64,000 bases of DNA from Norana najaformis (Eukaryota; Annelida; Clitellata; Crassiclitellata; Hormogastridae), in NCBI GenBank assembly GCA_964023275.1, contig OZ029918.1, positions 38,301,477 through 38,365,476 on the forward strand, read 5' to 3'. This document shows positions 50,235 through 61,858 of this stretch, one piece after another; position 1 is the stretch's first letter; each line of letters begins with the position of its first letter. Made by a program: the position numbers and the translations under genes. Under the pieces are notes generated by a model. That model saw only the letters and a program-made list of their open reading frames with translations. It had not been told where the DNA came from and made no database searches.

Positions 50235-53200
50235 ATGGCTAGAAATAATTTTAATAATTTTTCCGGCTATCAACTCTCGCCGCATCATCAGTTTATGGGT
50301 GACCCTTTGAGAAACCCTTACGAACAGAAGTTCCGAACACCCCACGGTTTTCCTCCAAGACCTCGAGAGTCTCCAGCTGCATTTTCACCAAGACAGCATT
50401 TTTCGTCAAATCGACTGAAGCGAACTTTTCCACAGAGTTCAGCCGATGTAAGTAAAAATGCTAATAAACGATTTCGTCAGGAATGGCGTGATTCTGTAAA
50501 TAAATTATGCATTTAAAAATTAACCTAAATGTCTTCATTTTATTTAATTTTTTTCATTTTTTATTTATTGAAACAGTCCAAACAAACAAATAAACAAAGA
50601 TGTTCTTAAGAACAGCGTACAAAATCTCCATGGGTATCATCAAAAGGCAGGTCCGAAAGAACAAGGTCCAGCTTAATGGAACCGCCTATAACCTAATACA
50701 AATGTGCATATGGCTAATAATCAGCTTAAGATATATCAACTAAAGTATGTCATTTAAGACTACAAACTAAAATATAACCAAAACAAATAATCACAAACAA
50801 ACACACAAAACTAACTTAACTATTGGAAACTATCCTCAATTAAGTATGCAAATATCTCTTAAATAACTACAAACTAGGCAGTATATGCATATCAGAAGGT
50901 AAAATATTCCATAAGTCCAGGCCAATACATTTAATAGATAATAGTCTGGTATTTGTGTTATTAGTTCTGCATTTATTAGGCGCCACTATCTAATGACTTA
51001 GCATCAATCGATGGCGCCAAGAAATTGTGAGTTAAGGACTTGCTCAATGTCCCTACACAGTAACCGTCTCGGAGGAGACTCGAACCCGTACTCTCCGCGT
51101 TACAAGCCGAGCGCTCTCCAATATGCTACCGTGCCCCGTGTGGGCCAGTCCTCGATAGTACCTGTTTTCAGACCTAGTGAAATAGGTATGACGTTCAAGA
51201 TAAGTTAGAAAATAATCATGAAAAGAAGAAGGAAGAGATAGTGATCATACAGATACATAAACTCATAAATTTGCAGTTTATTAATACAATCAACTTTGAA
51301 AATATTCATGTCAAGAAAACATTGATCAGTGCTAGAATAAGGTGATATCCTGAAATAATTCGTACTGCACGTTTCTTCCAACATGTTGATTGCCTTTTCT
51401 TTTGTTAATGGCCTTGTTTATTAATGAAACAATTTAATTATTTAAAAAACAGCTACAGCTTAAACTTAGCATCAAATTTGTTCTGCAGTTTATTAGGTAA
51501 TTTATCGTCTTAGCAATGCAAATTGTTGACGAGATTAACCGATATCGTTTTAGCATCCCATATTCATTTAATGGTTTACTTTGTAGTTGTTGCACCGAAG
51601 ACTAGAATAGTGTTAAATAAAAGGAAACTAACAAGAAGTTCAATTAATAAGAATTACATGAATAATTAAGCGTAAAGACGAGATTACGACTTCCGGTGGA
51701 AGTCATGTTTCAGTTCAGTGATGTTTGAAATGGTGATCTGTTGCAAAAAATATTCTATTTTATGCAGTTATTTCTTTTGTGAGATTGCTTTTTTTTACGG
51801 GTACCATCATTCTGTAGAGATGCATCTTCATGTTTAATTTGGGATGTTAAAGCACTACTGGTAATCATGTCAACAATTTGGGATGCAAAAATGATAAATT
51901 ACCATTTATTAATCAAAATTGGTTAACTGATTTTAATCATTGCATTCATTTCAGATTTAATTAAAGTAAATATATACAGATTGTTTTTTCTCTTTCACAG
52001 AATAGTTTTTCACATAGTCCAAACTGGTCACCATACAGTGGAAATTTGGCCTTCCAACATGGCTCCAACGTTTCACCCTATGTGCCCTATAACCCAAATT
52101 CACCCATCCAGCACAGTCCAGACTTTTCTTCCAACAGTGGAAATTTGTCATTTCAACGCAGTCCGAGTATGACTTCAAGCCCATCACCTTATGCCAGGAA
52201 CTCCTCAGGGTTTGGAAACCAGTCTTCATTCTCTCCGAAAAACGCTTACCGAAGGCAGAACCATCGAACTGATCGAGTGAGTGGCAAGGCACGACTTGAA
52301 CTTTTAATTTAATGGCTTGTTATTTTTATTTAAGGTTTAAGAGAAATAATTAGGAGAAAATCTCAAAAGTGATCCATTTAAAAATTAAAACTTTCCAATT
52401 TAAGTTATGAAACTACGGCTTCGTAAACAGTGATGAGCAGAAGTGTCATAAAATCTGGATGAGAAAAAAGGTTGGCAAAAATGTGGATGACTAAAGAAAG
52501 GCCATAATGAATTTTGGTTCAAAGTACAGGTTTAAGTAATGGTGTTAATAATAATAATAAGACAATTTATATAGCGCCGTAGCACAGCCGAGGCCGAAGA
52601 AAAGGACGCTGTACATGGGTTCAAAAATCAACTACAGTCATAAGATATCCTGAAAAGATGTGTCTTGAGTCGTGACTTGAATGTGTCCAGGCATGGGGCA
52701 TTCATCACATTCTCAATCAGGAAGACTGTTCCACGCAGTGGGTCCGGCAACAGTGAAGGAACGTTCCCCAAACTTCGTGGAAGAACGCGGGACATGCAGT
52801 TGATTCCTCGATGAGGACCGTAGCTGATATGTGTTCTGGTTGTCGGCTGTTCGAATACAGAAGTCGGATATATAGTCTGGTAGAAGACCATTAAGAGCCT
52901 TGTATGTAATTAGGCACAGTTAATTATAACCTTGCTTACTGAGCTACCCATTTCTTGAGTTTTGAATCCGCCACTGCCCGTCACCCCACTTTCCAAACTG
53001 TACCAGAATCAATTGATGAATCTGCATTCAGTGTACTAAGTATATATTCTAAGTATGAATGTATGTATTTATTCAATGTATGTGTGCACATATATATTCA
53101 ATAAATGTTTATAACTGTTTATGTATCTGTACCATTATGTATATATTTAATGTATGTATGTGTGTGTGTGTAGGTACGTATTCAGTATCTGTGTATATGT

Positions 53201-53349
53201 ATGAAAAAATTGGTTGGTTTACTTTGCAGGATTCTAATCCAGGAGGCAGCACCGACATACGAGAATATTACAGTCCTTCGATAGTCAGTGATCCCTGGAA
53301 AGACCTTAAGCCGAGCAGAATGGCTCCCCTGGACAACAGTAATCATTAG
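50235..53349 (+). CDS. MPLKIP: MPLKIP/TTDN1-like protein (M-phase PLK1-interacting protein)
   Basis: Small disordered nuclear protein; the human member binds PLK1 and is mutated in non-photosensitive trichothiodystrophy. Exons 50235-50447, 52001-52276, 53230-53349, all phase 0; 202 aa against about 180 in human. Residues 1-165 are rich in Ser, Pro, Asn, Phe, Tyr and Arg, with many SP dipeptides (SPHHQF, FSPRQHF, HSPNWSPYSG, NPNSPIQHSP), possible CDK/PLK1 docking sites. The last exon carries the family signature IREYYSPSIVSDPWKDLKP, matching the conserved Tyr/Phe-x-PS-hydrophobic..DPW-x-x-L-x-P block. The start has A at -3 and G at +4; a minimal ATG-GTT-TGA uORF lies at 50224-50232, two bases upstream. 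Confidence 0.85.
50955..51138 (-). mobile_element. tRNA-Thr-like SINE, well preserved
   Basis: In MPLKIP intron 1. Minus strand: GGGGCACGGTAGCATATTGG (A box), GCGCTCGGCTTGTAACGCGG, GTACGGGTTCGAGTCTCC (B box one base from consensus), body to GCGCCATCGATTGATGC, end GTGGCGCCTAATAAATGCAG. The best template for the family's structure. Confidence 0.75.
52545..52930 (-). mobile_element. Retroposon with AAT tail in MPLKIP intron 2
   Basis: Starts on the minus strand near 52930, reads through a frame containing NAPCLDTFKSRLKTHLF (like a non-LTR polyprotein C-terminus) and ends CGGCGCTATATAAATTGTCT with TTATTATTATTA. A LINE 3' fragment or a LINE-mimicking SINE. Confidence 0.5.
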
Positions 53350-53459
53350 TACACAAAAAATGAGCAATTGCTGACTGTTATAAATCACTTGGCCAACATT
53401 TTATTGTTACTTTACCCTCCCCGCAACCCTACCTACCAGCATACGCTCATGAAATGGTA

Positions 53460-53590
53460 ACTCTCATTGATGGTAGGTGGGTGGATGGATGGATGGATTG
53501 ATGGGTGGAAGGATGGATGGATGGTGTGAGTGGATGGATGGATTGATGGGTGGGAGGATGGATTTGGGTGGGTGGATCGATGGATGTCAA
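53460..53590. repeat. GGAT microsatellite
   Basis: Degenerate GGAT/GGGT units in the 3' flank of MPLKIP. Confidence 0.85.
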
Positions 53591-54003
53591 AGATGCTGAG
53601 CTGAAACATGGTAATCTGTCATATCTGGAAAATTAAGCTTTTTGGTCTATGTATGTATCTGGCTATTTATGTAGGACCTTTTAAGAACCTTTCAGAAGGT
53701 TGTGCTAGTTTTCCATGTCCCTTTATGCCCAAAAATTGTGCTTAAAACCTGAATTCGAGACAAGATGGTCCTTTCGCAAGAAGTGTACACTGGTGGAGAT
53801 AAGACCTGTTAAAAATACACATGCCTGCTGCCTGAACCTCGAGCTGTGCAGTGCAGTTAGGACATACGGGAGTGTTGCTACTGTATTCAGGGAATTTTTT
53901 CAGCTGCATACGAGTGATAAGAGACTGGATTTCTTGCCTTTATCTTCACTTAGTGAAATTAGTGATTAATTAATATTAGTGAAAACAGGGCTGGCTTGTA
54001 GAA

Positions 54004-54009
54004 AATAAA
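54004..54009 (+). terminator. Possible poly(A) signal of MPLKIP
   Basis: AATAAA about 650 bases after the stop codon, within AGAAAATAAATTGTTTG. Confidence 0.35.
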
Positions 54010-54985
54010 TTGTTTGTACGTTAATCTGTCGACATTTTCTGCAGTAACTTTATACATGGTAAATAACAAGCTGCAACTTAATCAGTAATATGTTTGTAGT
54101 GGTGTCCAATTTTTTACGTTGTGACTCGGTAAAATTTTTCAACTTACCTGCTTTTACAAAAGAATGTAGTAGTTCTAAAAAATTAGCTGACAATCATTGC
54201 TGTAGGTTATGAAAACCATGCATACCACATTTACTAAGTTATAATTCAGAATACAATTTGTTATGTATTTAACACAAAACATAGTAAAATTTGCATGAAA
54301 GTGGATTGAGATACTTTTTTGACTATAGTTCAACTTCAAGCAACCATTGGTTAATTGCCTTTTAACAGTGTTATAGAAGTCGTTAATTTAGATTTTCAAA
54401 AAATTGTACAACTCCCAGACTTTCCTTGGCTAGCAGAATATTTTGGAACCACCGTTTTAGCAGCATATAGACAGCCAAACTGACATGGCAAGTTCAGATG
54501 TGCTGTGAAGAGGCAGACTTTAAAACATTTGTCTACGATAGGTTTGAACATAGCTTACTTTTCTGCTTAGCATATTTTAGCCCTTTCCAGTTGTTTACTA
54601 CCGTTTTATTGGCATTTTGGATTTTGACCAGTGTACAGTTTAACGGATTTTAAGGGAAACTACGTCTGTTTTAAGCATTTTAAACAGATTTTGCGAATCG
54701 TATGTTTGTAGCGCATCAGTCAATCTTGCCTTGAGTTTGGCAGTCTTGTGTGCTATATTCGTTTTCAGGTTTGATTAAAATTTTAAAGGTAATATTGAAG
54801 ATGAATTGTTCTTGTCTTATATTTTTATGGTTGTTTTGTTTGATGCAGTTGGGTGACATTATATTGTTGGACTTCTCTCGTGTGTTTTATATTTTTTCGT
54901 TTGTTTTGTGGCACTACTTGAAATGCCTCAGTGTTGTGGCAGCAAATCGAGCATTTGGTCCGTGCTTAAACAATTTACTAAGTAT
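54010..54985. other. A/T-rich spacer
   Basis: No gene seen. 54097-54465 has hAT-like ends (GTAGTGGTGTCCAA and TTGGAACCACCG) but no target duplication; an 89-codon hydrophobic frame at 54750 looks fortuitous. Confidence 0.35.
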
Positions 54986-54989
54986 AGGT

Positions 54990-55400
54990 CTCTGGGGCTT
55001 TGCTTCTAATCTAATTTAACAACTTTCAATGAGGCATTATCATAATGCCCAAGGCATCAATCGATGGTCACTTTGAGTGAAATCGTAATCAAAATCATCA
55101 TACATTGGAGAAGAAAATCAGAATCCATTGGACAGAAAATCATAGTCCACTGGAGATCTCAACTGGTCCATACTGTAGAATTGCGATTTCCGAACGTGGT
55201 TTTGCTTCTCCGATCTATAGGAATTCGACCCGGCTTTTCTAGTGGATTATGATTTTTATTAGGATTTCACTTGAAGCGACCAACGATTGATACCTTGGAC
55301 ATTATGATAATGGCGCTATAGAAGTCACTAGAGAAGTAACCTTTGATTTATAACTTGTGCATTACAATAACAGTGCTATACAAGTTTCCAAATTAGGCTT
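54990..55400. repeat. Head-to-head inverted pair of family D retroposons
   Basis: Minus copy 54990-55210 (ATCTAATTTAACAACTTTCA, TAATGCCCAAGGCATCAATC, GGTCACTTTGAGTGAAATCG) and plus copy 55215-55345 (CTTGAAGCGACCAACGATTG, GATAATGGCGCTATAGAAGT), followed by another short end at 55345-55395. Confidence 0.6.
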
Positions 55401-55575
55401 CTGGGGTGACAGTCCTACACACAAACCACTACACCATTGCGTGGTGTGTTGATGCATTCAGTAGTCTGCTGGGTCTGTAATCCAACGATTGTGGGTTTGA
55501 GCCTGCTCGGTGGATTCTGACCATCGTGGACAAGTTGTCTTGTACTTCAGTCTTGTACTTTTACTACCCCTAAAT

Positions 55576-55941
55576 AGGGGTCGTCCATAATGGACGTCTG
55601 CAAATAGGTGGTGGTCACTCAAATGCCAACGGGAGGGGGGTATACACAATGCGGATGTCCACATCTAAATTTGGTACAAAGTCATTTCGGTTTCGCCTGT
55701 GCCATTAACATCAACTAGTCATACAGTGTTTAGAGGATGTGGCAGCATTAAAAGTGCCCCACTCATCACCGTTAGTCCTGCAGTATCAACAGGGTAGACT
55801 AATTTAGCCCTCAGTACTCCAGTTGGATGTGGACGTCGGTAAAGGGTGACAGGAAAGGGTTAATGCCAAATGCGGACAAGGGTTTAAAAATTTGGGGAAG
55901 GGTCCAAAGCAGGTTAGTTTTGTCCATTATGGATGACCCCT
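55576..55941 (+). mobile_element. 366-bp TIR element, copy 1
   Basis: Termini AGGGGTCGTCCATAATGGAC and GTCCATTATGGATGACCCCT are inverted copies with one mismatch in 20. Each terminus contains a small palindrome (GTCCAT-A-ATGGAC). No coding capacity, so a non-autonomous MITE-like element. No target-site duplication is clear from the flanks. Confidence 0.75.
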
Positions 55942-58028
55942 TATTGGCCTTGTGCCTGTAACATGTGCAGTAAATAAAGAAACGTTTCAACACAAATTTG
56001 CGTGCTTGCATGCAAACAACTTTTTTTTTTACAAATACATCTACTGATAAATAAAATAAATATTATGTCTGACTTTCTAAGCTACACAAATCAACAATTA
56101 CCATGACACAAATTGTCTGTTTACAAAAGCACACTCATAGCAATAATGCCTAGCAAATTAGCATACATCATTTTGGCTAGAGACGTACCAATCACAAACA
56201 TGGGCGACCGACACAAGTGTCTGGCCATGTTCTTATATAGCACCTTTTTCATGATAAAAAAGTTACTCTAGTGCCCGATTATTGTGGACAACATGCTTCA
56301 GCTCCACATAAAATGTGTCTAAAAAGGTTCAAGCCACATTAATGAACATGTTGCCAGTTTGTTAGAAGCCCATAAGGGAACAGAGACCTGCTCTGTAAAG
56401 TAATACAGTGTAATGTAATAACAACAAAGAAGCATCTTAAGTAGCAAGCTGCTTTTAGGGTGTTGGCTATCAGTGCAAGTACCAAAGTTTACAACTGCTT
56501 ACTTAACTAAGTGCAAGCATCAACCACAGTCAAGTCAAGCTGGAGGTGAATCCGTTTGTTGCGTTCTATGTGCATGAGAAAGCATGTCGGTGGGGACTTT
56601 CCCCAGCAATCTAAACATCTTTGAACTGCTGAATAACCCGTCATTCTTAACGAATTCTGACAGGAAGGGAGCACCTTAAAGGCGCTACATAAATTTCTCG
56701 TTATGTTACCTTAGACCTACATTATGTTAGGCCTTTATGACATTACAGTAGGCCTACATTACACCTTCATTACATCAGGCTTGTTACGTTGCTCAGAAAC
56801 AACAGTTCAAGCACAACATGACAACAACCCAAAAACGGACAACCAGATTACAACAGTGAGTTAAAATGTAACTCAAATTAAACAGAAAAATTGTAAAATC
56901 GTCCGTCCATTATTTTACAGAATTCAACGATTTTTTTACGACAAGAATCACTCGCCAAAACACAGCAACAAAAGCAAGCCTACAGCTATCAAGTATGCAT
57001 ATATATACATGCATATGTATATGCATTCTATATACAGTTAGTTATAAAACTCAACAACCTACATATATTTATACGTGCATATATATTTATTTTAAAAATA
57101 TTTTCAGCAGAAAAAACTCAAAACCTAGAGCAAACCCTGAATTGATGGCCACACTTCAGTGGTGCACTTCTGGCCGATTACTTATTACAGTACGCTTACG
57201 GCTATTTTGAGAGTGTGGCTCTATATAAGCCCCCTAGCCAAATTGGCTATAATGAGTACACCGGCCAAACACTGCCAGTGGGAAGATCAGGCAGCAAGGG
57301 AGAGGATTGGCCACCAGCTTTTATATGCTGAGGCTAAGAAAAATGAAGTTGTTAACACTGCATACCAGTGATAACTCAAACTAGCTGAAGGGACCGATTT
57401 TCTAAGTTTGTTTAAAGAGGTAAGGTAAATGAGGCAAGGCAGTTGCTCATCATGGCAAGGTATTTCTTTATCAATAATAATTAAAATGTGAAAAGCTAAC
57501 GCAGTTGCATTCTGCAGCTGTCCACCACTGAAGTTGGTAACAGATGAAACGGACTAGAAAGCTTAACAATAACAAAAGCAAAAAACAAGTGTGAAAATGA
57601 TAAAATACATACTGGTAAATACATACTGGTACATACATACATACATGCATACATACATAACGATACATAAATACATAAGTACATACTGGTACATAAATAT
57701 AAACATACTCATACGTGCATACGTACATAATGGGACACACATACATACTGGTACATCCATAAATCAGATCATAGGCAGAATATCTGACCGGTACCTACAA
57801 TGCCTACACAAATGCATATACATTAACCCTCACTTAAGCTGTACAGATAATCAGATCTCATATGCTACATCAACACAAACACACACACAGTAATAACAGT
57901 ATAACAGCTAACATAACAGCTGCCTATTAACTGCATTCCAGAAATTAACAACTTCCAAAAACTATCAGAGAACCACACGTGAATTGTGACACAGAAGCCA
58001 AACTTAAACGCCTAAGCTGCCACCGCCA
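55942..58028. other. Gene-free spacer
   Basis: A/T-rich sequence with a retroposon end near 56680-56700 (CTTAAAGGCGCTACATAAAT), TATA/CATA-rich sequence at 56995-57090, and a CATA/TACTGG microsatellite at 57600-57745. The 3' UTR of the ASB gene should begin at the right edge on the minus strand. Confidence 0.4.
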
Positions 58029-60386
58029 CTATCGACTCAAAAGATTCTGGTGACAGTCGCTGAGCGCGACCATTTCGAGTAACGCTCTTGGCAGCGGCAG
58101 TTTCTGCAGGGCTCGCCGGAAAAACCGGCCCCGGCAGCCCTCGGAGACGCATCGTCGGATGACGAAAAGGCACTTGCGCTGAAGCGAGACAGGATTAGAG
58201 AATTCGTGTGCCATAAGGGCGTAAACCTCGGAGTTGGCTGCAAGTGGTGCATTCTTCTGCCACTGGTGACGTGCCCTTGCGTCCCCTCCAATGTTGCAGC
58301 CGGCTGAGACCATCAGCTGAAGAATTCGCCGGTAGGGAAGGCTACTGTGAGAGTGGAAGATGGTGCAGCTGAGGACCGAAGATGTTGGGCCCTCCACTTG
58401 TATGTCAGCTCCGGAGAGAATCAGAAGCTCGGCGATTTTCTCGCGCCTGTCAAAATGAAAAACACAAATTAAATTTTAAAAAAAAATTTTTAACTTAATT
58501 AAATTCAAGTTTTATTTTATTTTGTTTTTAAAATTAAAATTAAATTAAACATGTTCAAGGCAACACTGATGAATGCATCTTCCACATCTGTATATTTATG
58601 CAGGCCCAGCATTCAACGATCATTTCAAAGTGAAATTGCAGTCCATTACACATATTTTTTACAGGCCTCTACAGAGACATTTAAGCATAAAGGTAACTGT
58701 TACATACTTGTTTACAAACCTTTACAGAAACTTCTCACAAGCTTCAGAGTAAAGGTAACGCCCCTACACTATTCTATAGAAACTTTTGAAGTGTATTCTC
58801 AAGGTTGAAGAATCATTCAGCAAAGAAGTAAAGATGACCACAGTGTCGCGAGCTAGTCGCAAAGTCAGAGTTCAGAAATAAGTCAACACAATAACTTTTC
58901 ACACGTTTCTTCTCGTTGTGCAATCTCAAACCACCATAACTGGAGTCTCCCTCTAGACTGTCAACCTGCCCCTTGTATATGAAATTTAGTAAGTAAGTGG
59001 GACCTGCCCACCCCTTGGTCCTGACACACAGCATGCTAACCACTATGCAAACCTCACGAAACAACTAAAGTCTGGAAAACTGAACCTAAGCCTAAGACCG
59101 ATTTGCATAGTCTTGCTTTTGTTGTCTGACCGCTACGACCCACTCACACCTACAATTCCTTGCTCAGTCGATCGATGGACATATGGCGCGTTAACAAATA
59201 CATTACTTACTTACTTATGCGGGCAAACTGATCATTCAAAGAACAACTCTTTCAACTGTTCACCTCTCAGAGTAGCCTAACGATGCAAAAAGTGGCGACT
59301 TTGCATAGTGCTTTGACGGGTTGACGCATACGCCCTTGTTGATCAAATACTGGACGATCCTCAGAGACCTCTGATAGACGGCCATGTGCAAAGCAGTCCG
59401 GCCGTCGTGGTCCACCGCCTCCAGGTTGGCGCCATTCTCCACCAGCAGCTGCACCGCCTCGAAGTTGTTGAAACGACAGGCGGTTATCAGCGGCGGCTCG
59501 ACCCGCCGAACGTGGTCAAGGCTCGGAAGGTCAAGGTCAAACGCCTGCCGATACTGGTGGTGGTCGAGGAGGGCTCGTACCATCTCGTTGTCCTGGCGGT
59601 AGAGAGCCATGGACAATGGGGTGGCGCCACTTACGGGAACTCCGGGGTCGACGCCAAGTTCGAGGAGACAGCGGACCTGGTTGAGGTTGTGAGAGATGAT
59701 CGCAAGGTGGAGGTCTTGCGGAGTACAGCGCTGTGAATTTCCTCGCATGGTAGGGACTCCTAGTAAAACACAGTCATTGTAATCATGCCAGTGTGATCAA
59801 CACTGCTTAATCTAATCCAGGAAAAACAAGCATTATAATTGGGTCAATCTAATCTAAACTACCTAATCTAATCGGATGACTTCTGTGAAGTGCAATGCTG
59901 GGAATTTCTTTACACTGAGAAGACTCCTGGAAAAACCTAGTCACTATCACCTTGGTTGCAATTTTGGTGTTAATAAGAATTATGTTACATGTCTTGCACT
60001 CTACAAATCAACTTTAAAAACCAGGCCTGTCTAATCTCATTTATCCAATCTAATTCTAATACATACGAGTTAAAACACATTGGAACACAATCGTAATCAT
60101 AATCTCGACATTTCTACAACGCCCAACGAAAGCTAAGTCGTGAGAACCAGCTTATTCACAGGCGCTCAGTCAAAACAGAATCGATAGGCAAGAAAGGTTG
60201 GGTTCCAGGTCAAAATCCAAGAGTCAAAATAAGGTATCTGCTCAAGAACTACTCAGTTTTGTCTATAAAATCATGACAAAAGCACAAAGCAGCACAATAT
60301 AAATATCAGTTAAAACAAGCAAAGGAAACTTTCCTGCCAGCTCCCTTACCTCTGGACACCGGTGGCGCCCATCCGAGCAACCACAT
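58029..60386 (-). CDS. ASB: Ankyrin repeat and SOCS box protein (ASB family)
   Basis: Substrate receptor of a Cullin-5/Elongin B/C ubiquitin ligase. Certain exons: 59759-59264 and 58446-58029, joined AG|G (phase 2). Starting at ATG 59748 gives 300 aa. An exon with a good acceptor and the donor CCAGAG|GTAAGG (60350) adds MWLLGWAPPVSRGVPT in frame from an ATG at 60386, giving 316 aa; that extension is uncertain. Numbering from the 59748 start: ankyrin repeats span about 9-225, e.g. DLHLAIISHNLNQVRCLLEL, GATPLSMALYRQDNEMVRAL, PPLITACRFNNFEAVQLLVE, GRTALHMAVYQRSLRIVQYL. The SOCS box is 248-290: SLQRKCLFVIRRCV (BC box with the expected Leu/Cys/Ile pattern) and LPLP (Cul5 box, 278-281). Paralog within the ASB family not resolved. 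Confidence 0.87.
60095..60235 (-). mobile_element. Family A LINE tail in the ASB first intron
   Basis: AATCGTAATCATAATCTCGA tail, TTTCTACAACGCCCAACGAA, GGCGCTCAGTCAAAACAGAA, GGTTCCAGGTCAAAATCCAA. An inverted short partner lies at 60545-60610. Confidence 0.65.
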
Positions 60387-60610
60387 CTGGACAAACCGGA
60401 TCACACGGCTGATGAAAATCAAACAGCCAACGAACTCACCGGGCGTCTAACAAACCTGCAATTGAAAACCGTTTACCATATATCAAGCCGTAGCATAAAC
60501 TGAGCCGATTTGTATGATGGGTGTTCGCTTCATTTACCATTAAGTCACAAATACACTGGTCACCGTGACGTGGCTTTCGTTTGGCGCTGTAGAAATGACG
60601 GAATTACGAA

Positions 60611-61858
60611 ATTTACGACACTGAATACACACTAAGTCAAGCCGAACCATGTTATGAGCAGCAGTTGAATGTGCTCTACACTTACATGCGTACACATATT
60701 TGCAAACATTTGCAACCGCATAAGAAAAGTACAAAAAACTCCACAAATCCTAGTGAAAACAGACAATGCGAAATCAATCTCGAGGCTGCAACATTGTTAT
60801 GATGCCTCGAAATACCGTCAGCAATGCGCGAACAACACGGGTATAAAAAGCAAACGCTAACTCGGCAACACTCTTATTTTGGCTTTTAAACACTTAATAA
60901 ACACCGAATTTACAAACCGAATTGACTGAAGTGCGTCCGATTAATAATTTATGTGTGACAAATATGAATAAATTACGCAGACTCAGCTTCGAACGTAGCC
61001 GGACCTTACTGAATGAAGGCTAATCCGAGATGTTCATTACATTTTTGTAGCGCTATGATATAGCCGCTTTCATAACACAATATTTAGCTTTAAGTGGTTC
61101 GGGAGACATGTAATCTGTGTTAAAACCATTTCAAGAACCACTGCAACAAGACGAGCCAACTGCTTAATTAACTCTGAAAACATGTTCAAAGGATTTTACT
61201 TTAACACTATGATGGATGGTGTTTGGAATAGGAGCGACAAGATGGATAAGGGGAAGAAGAAGAATTAGGATAGGATCTGTAGAAGAGGAACGTTTTTAGT
61301 TTTGAGTGAAAGACCTGTGTACTCCATTGCTTACAGTTTCTGCTTCGGCCTATCACTCAAAAACTGAAAACATTGCTCTTTCACAGATCATATCCTGACA
61401 CCCCTTCTTCCTCTTATCTCTCTCTCTCTGCTCTCCAACCCCAAACACCACCACCCGTAGCTGCCACGCTGTCTCTCCATCTGGCTTTTGGATCTTGACC
61501 TGGAACCGGACCCTTTTGCCTATCGATTTTGTTTTGACTGAGCGCCCGTGAATAAGCTGGTCCCCGCGGCGCGGCTTCGTTGGGCGCTGTAGAAATCTCG
61601 GAATTACGATTACGATTACTTCTGTAAAATACATTAGTGAATAAGCAATAGATGTCTAAATATAGGAGATTACTGTACTAACTGAAATGTCTCGGATTTA
61701 ATAAAACTGTGACGCTTGAAGAAAGAGAAAACACGCCGCATTAACAAATTTCCGTTTGAGTCTGAAGTAATCCTTATGGCCACATTTGGGCTACAGACGA
61801 ATTCTTTGGGCATTAGCGAACTGTAAAACAACGTGACTGAGGTTGCGTGCAAATCAAG
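60611..61858. other. Divergent intergenic region between ASB and MRPL27
   Basis: No additional gene seen. 61210-61310 and 61345-61618 are family A copies in opposite directions, head to head; the second is a long clean copy ending TTGGGCGCTGTAGAAATCTC and ATTACGATTACGATTAC. Promoters of both divergent genes should fall between about 60460 and 61858. Confidence 0.5.

Noticed and set aside
52628..52891. A minus-strand gene containing NAPCLDTFKSRLKTHLF
   Set aside because: No upstream RT domain, and it ends in the GGCGCTATATAAAT box with an ATT tail; a retroposon 3' fragment.
54097..54465. A third hAT element (GTAGTGGTGTCCAA ... TTGGAACCACCG)
   Set aside because: The termini match weakly and no 8-bp flanking duplication is found.
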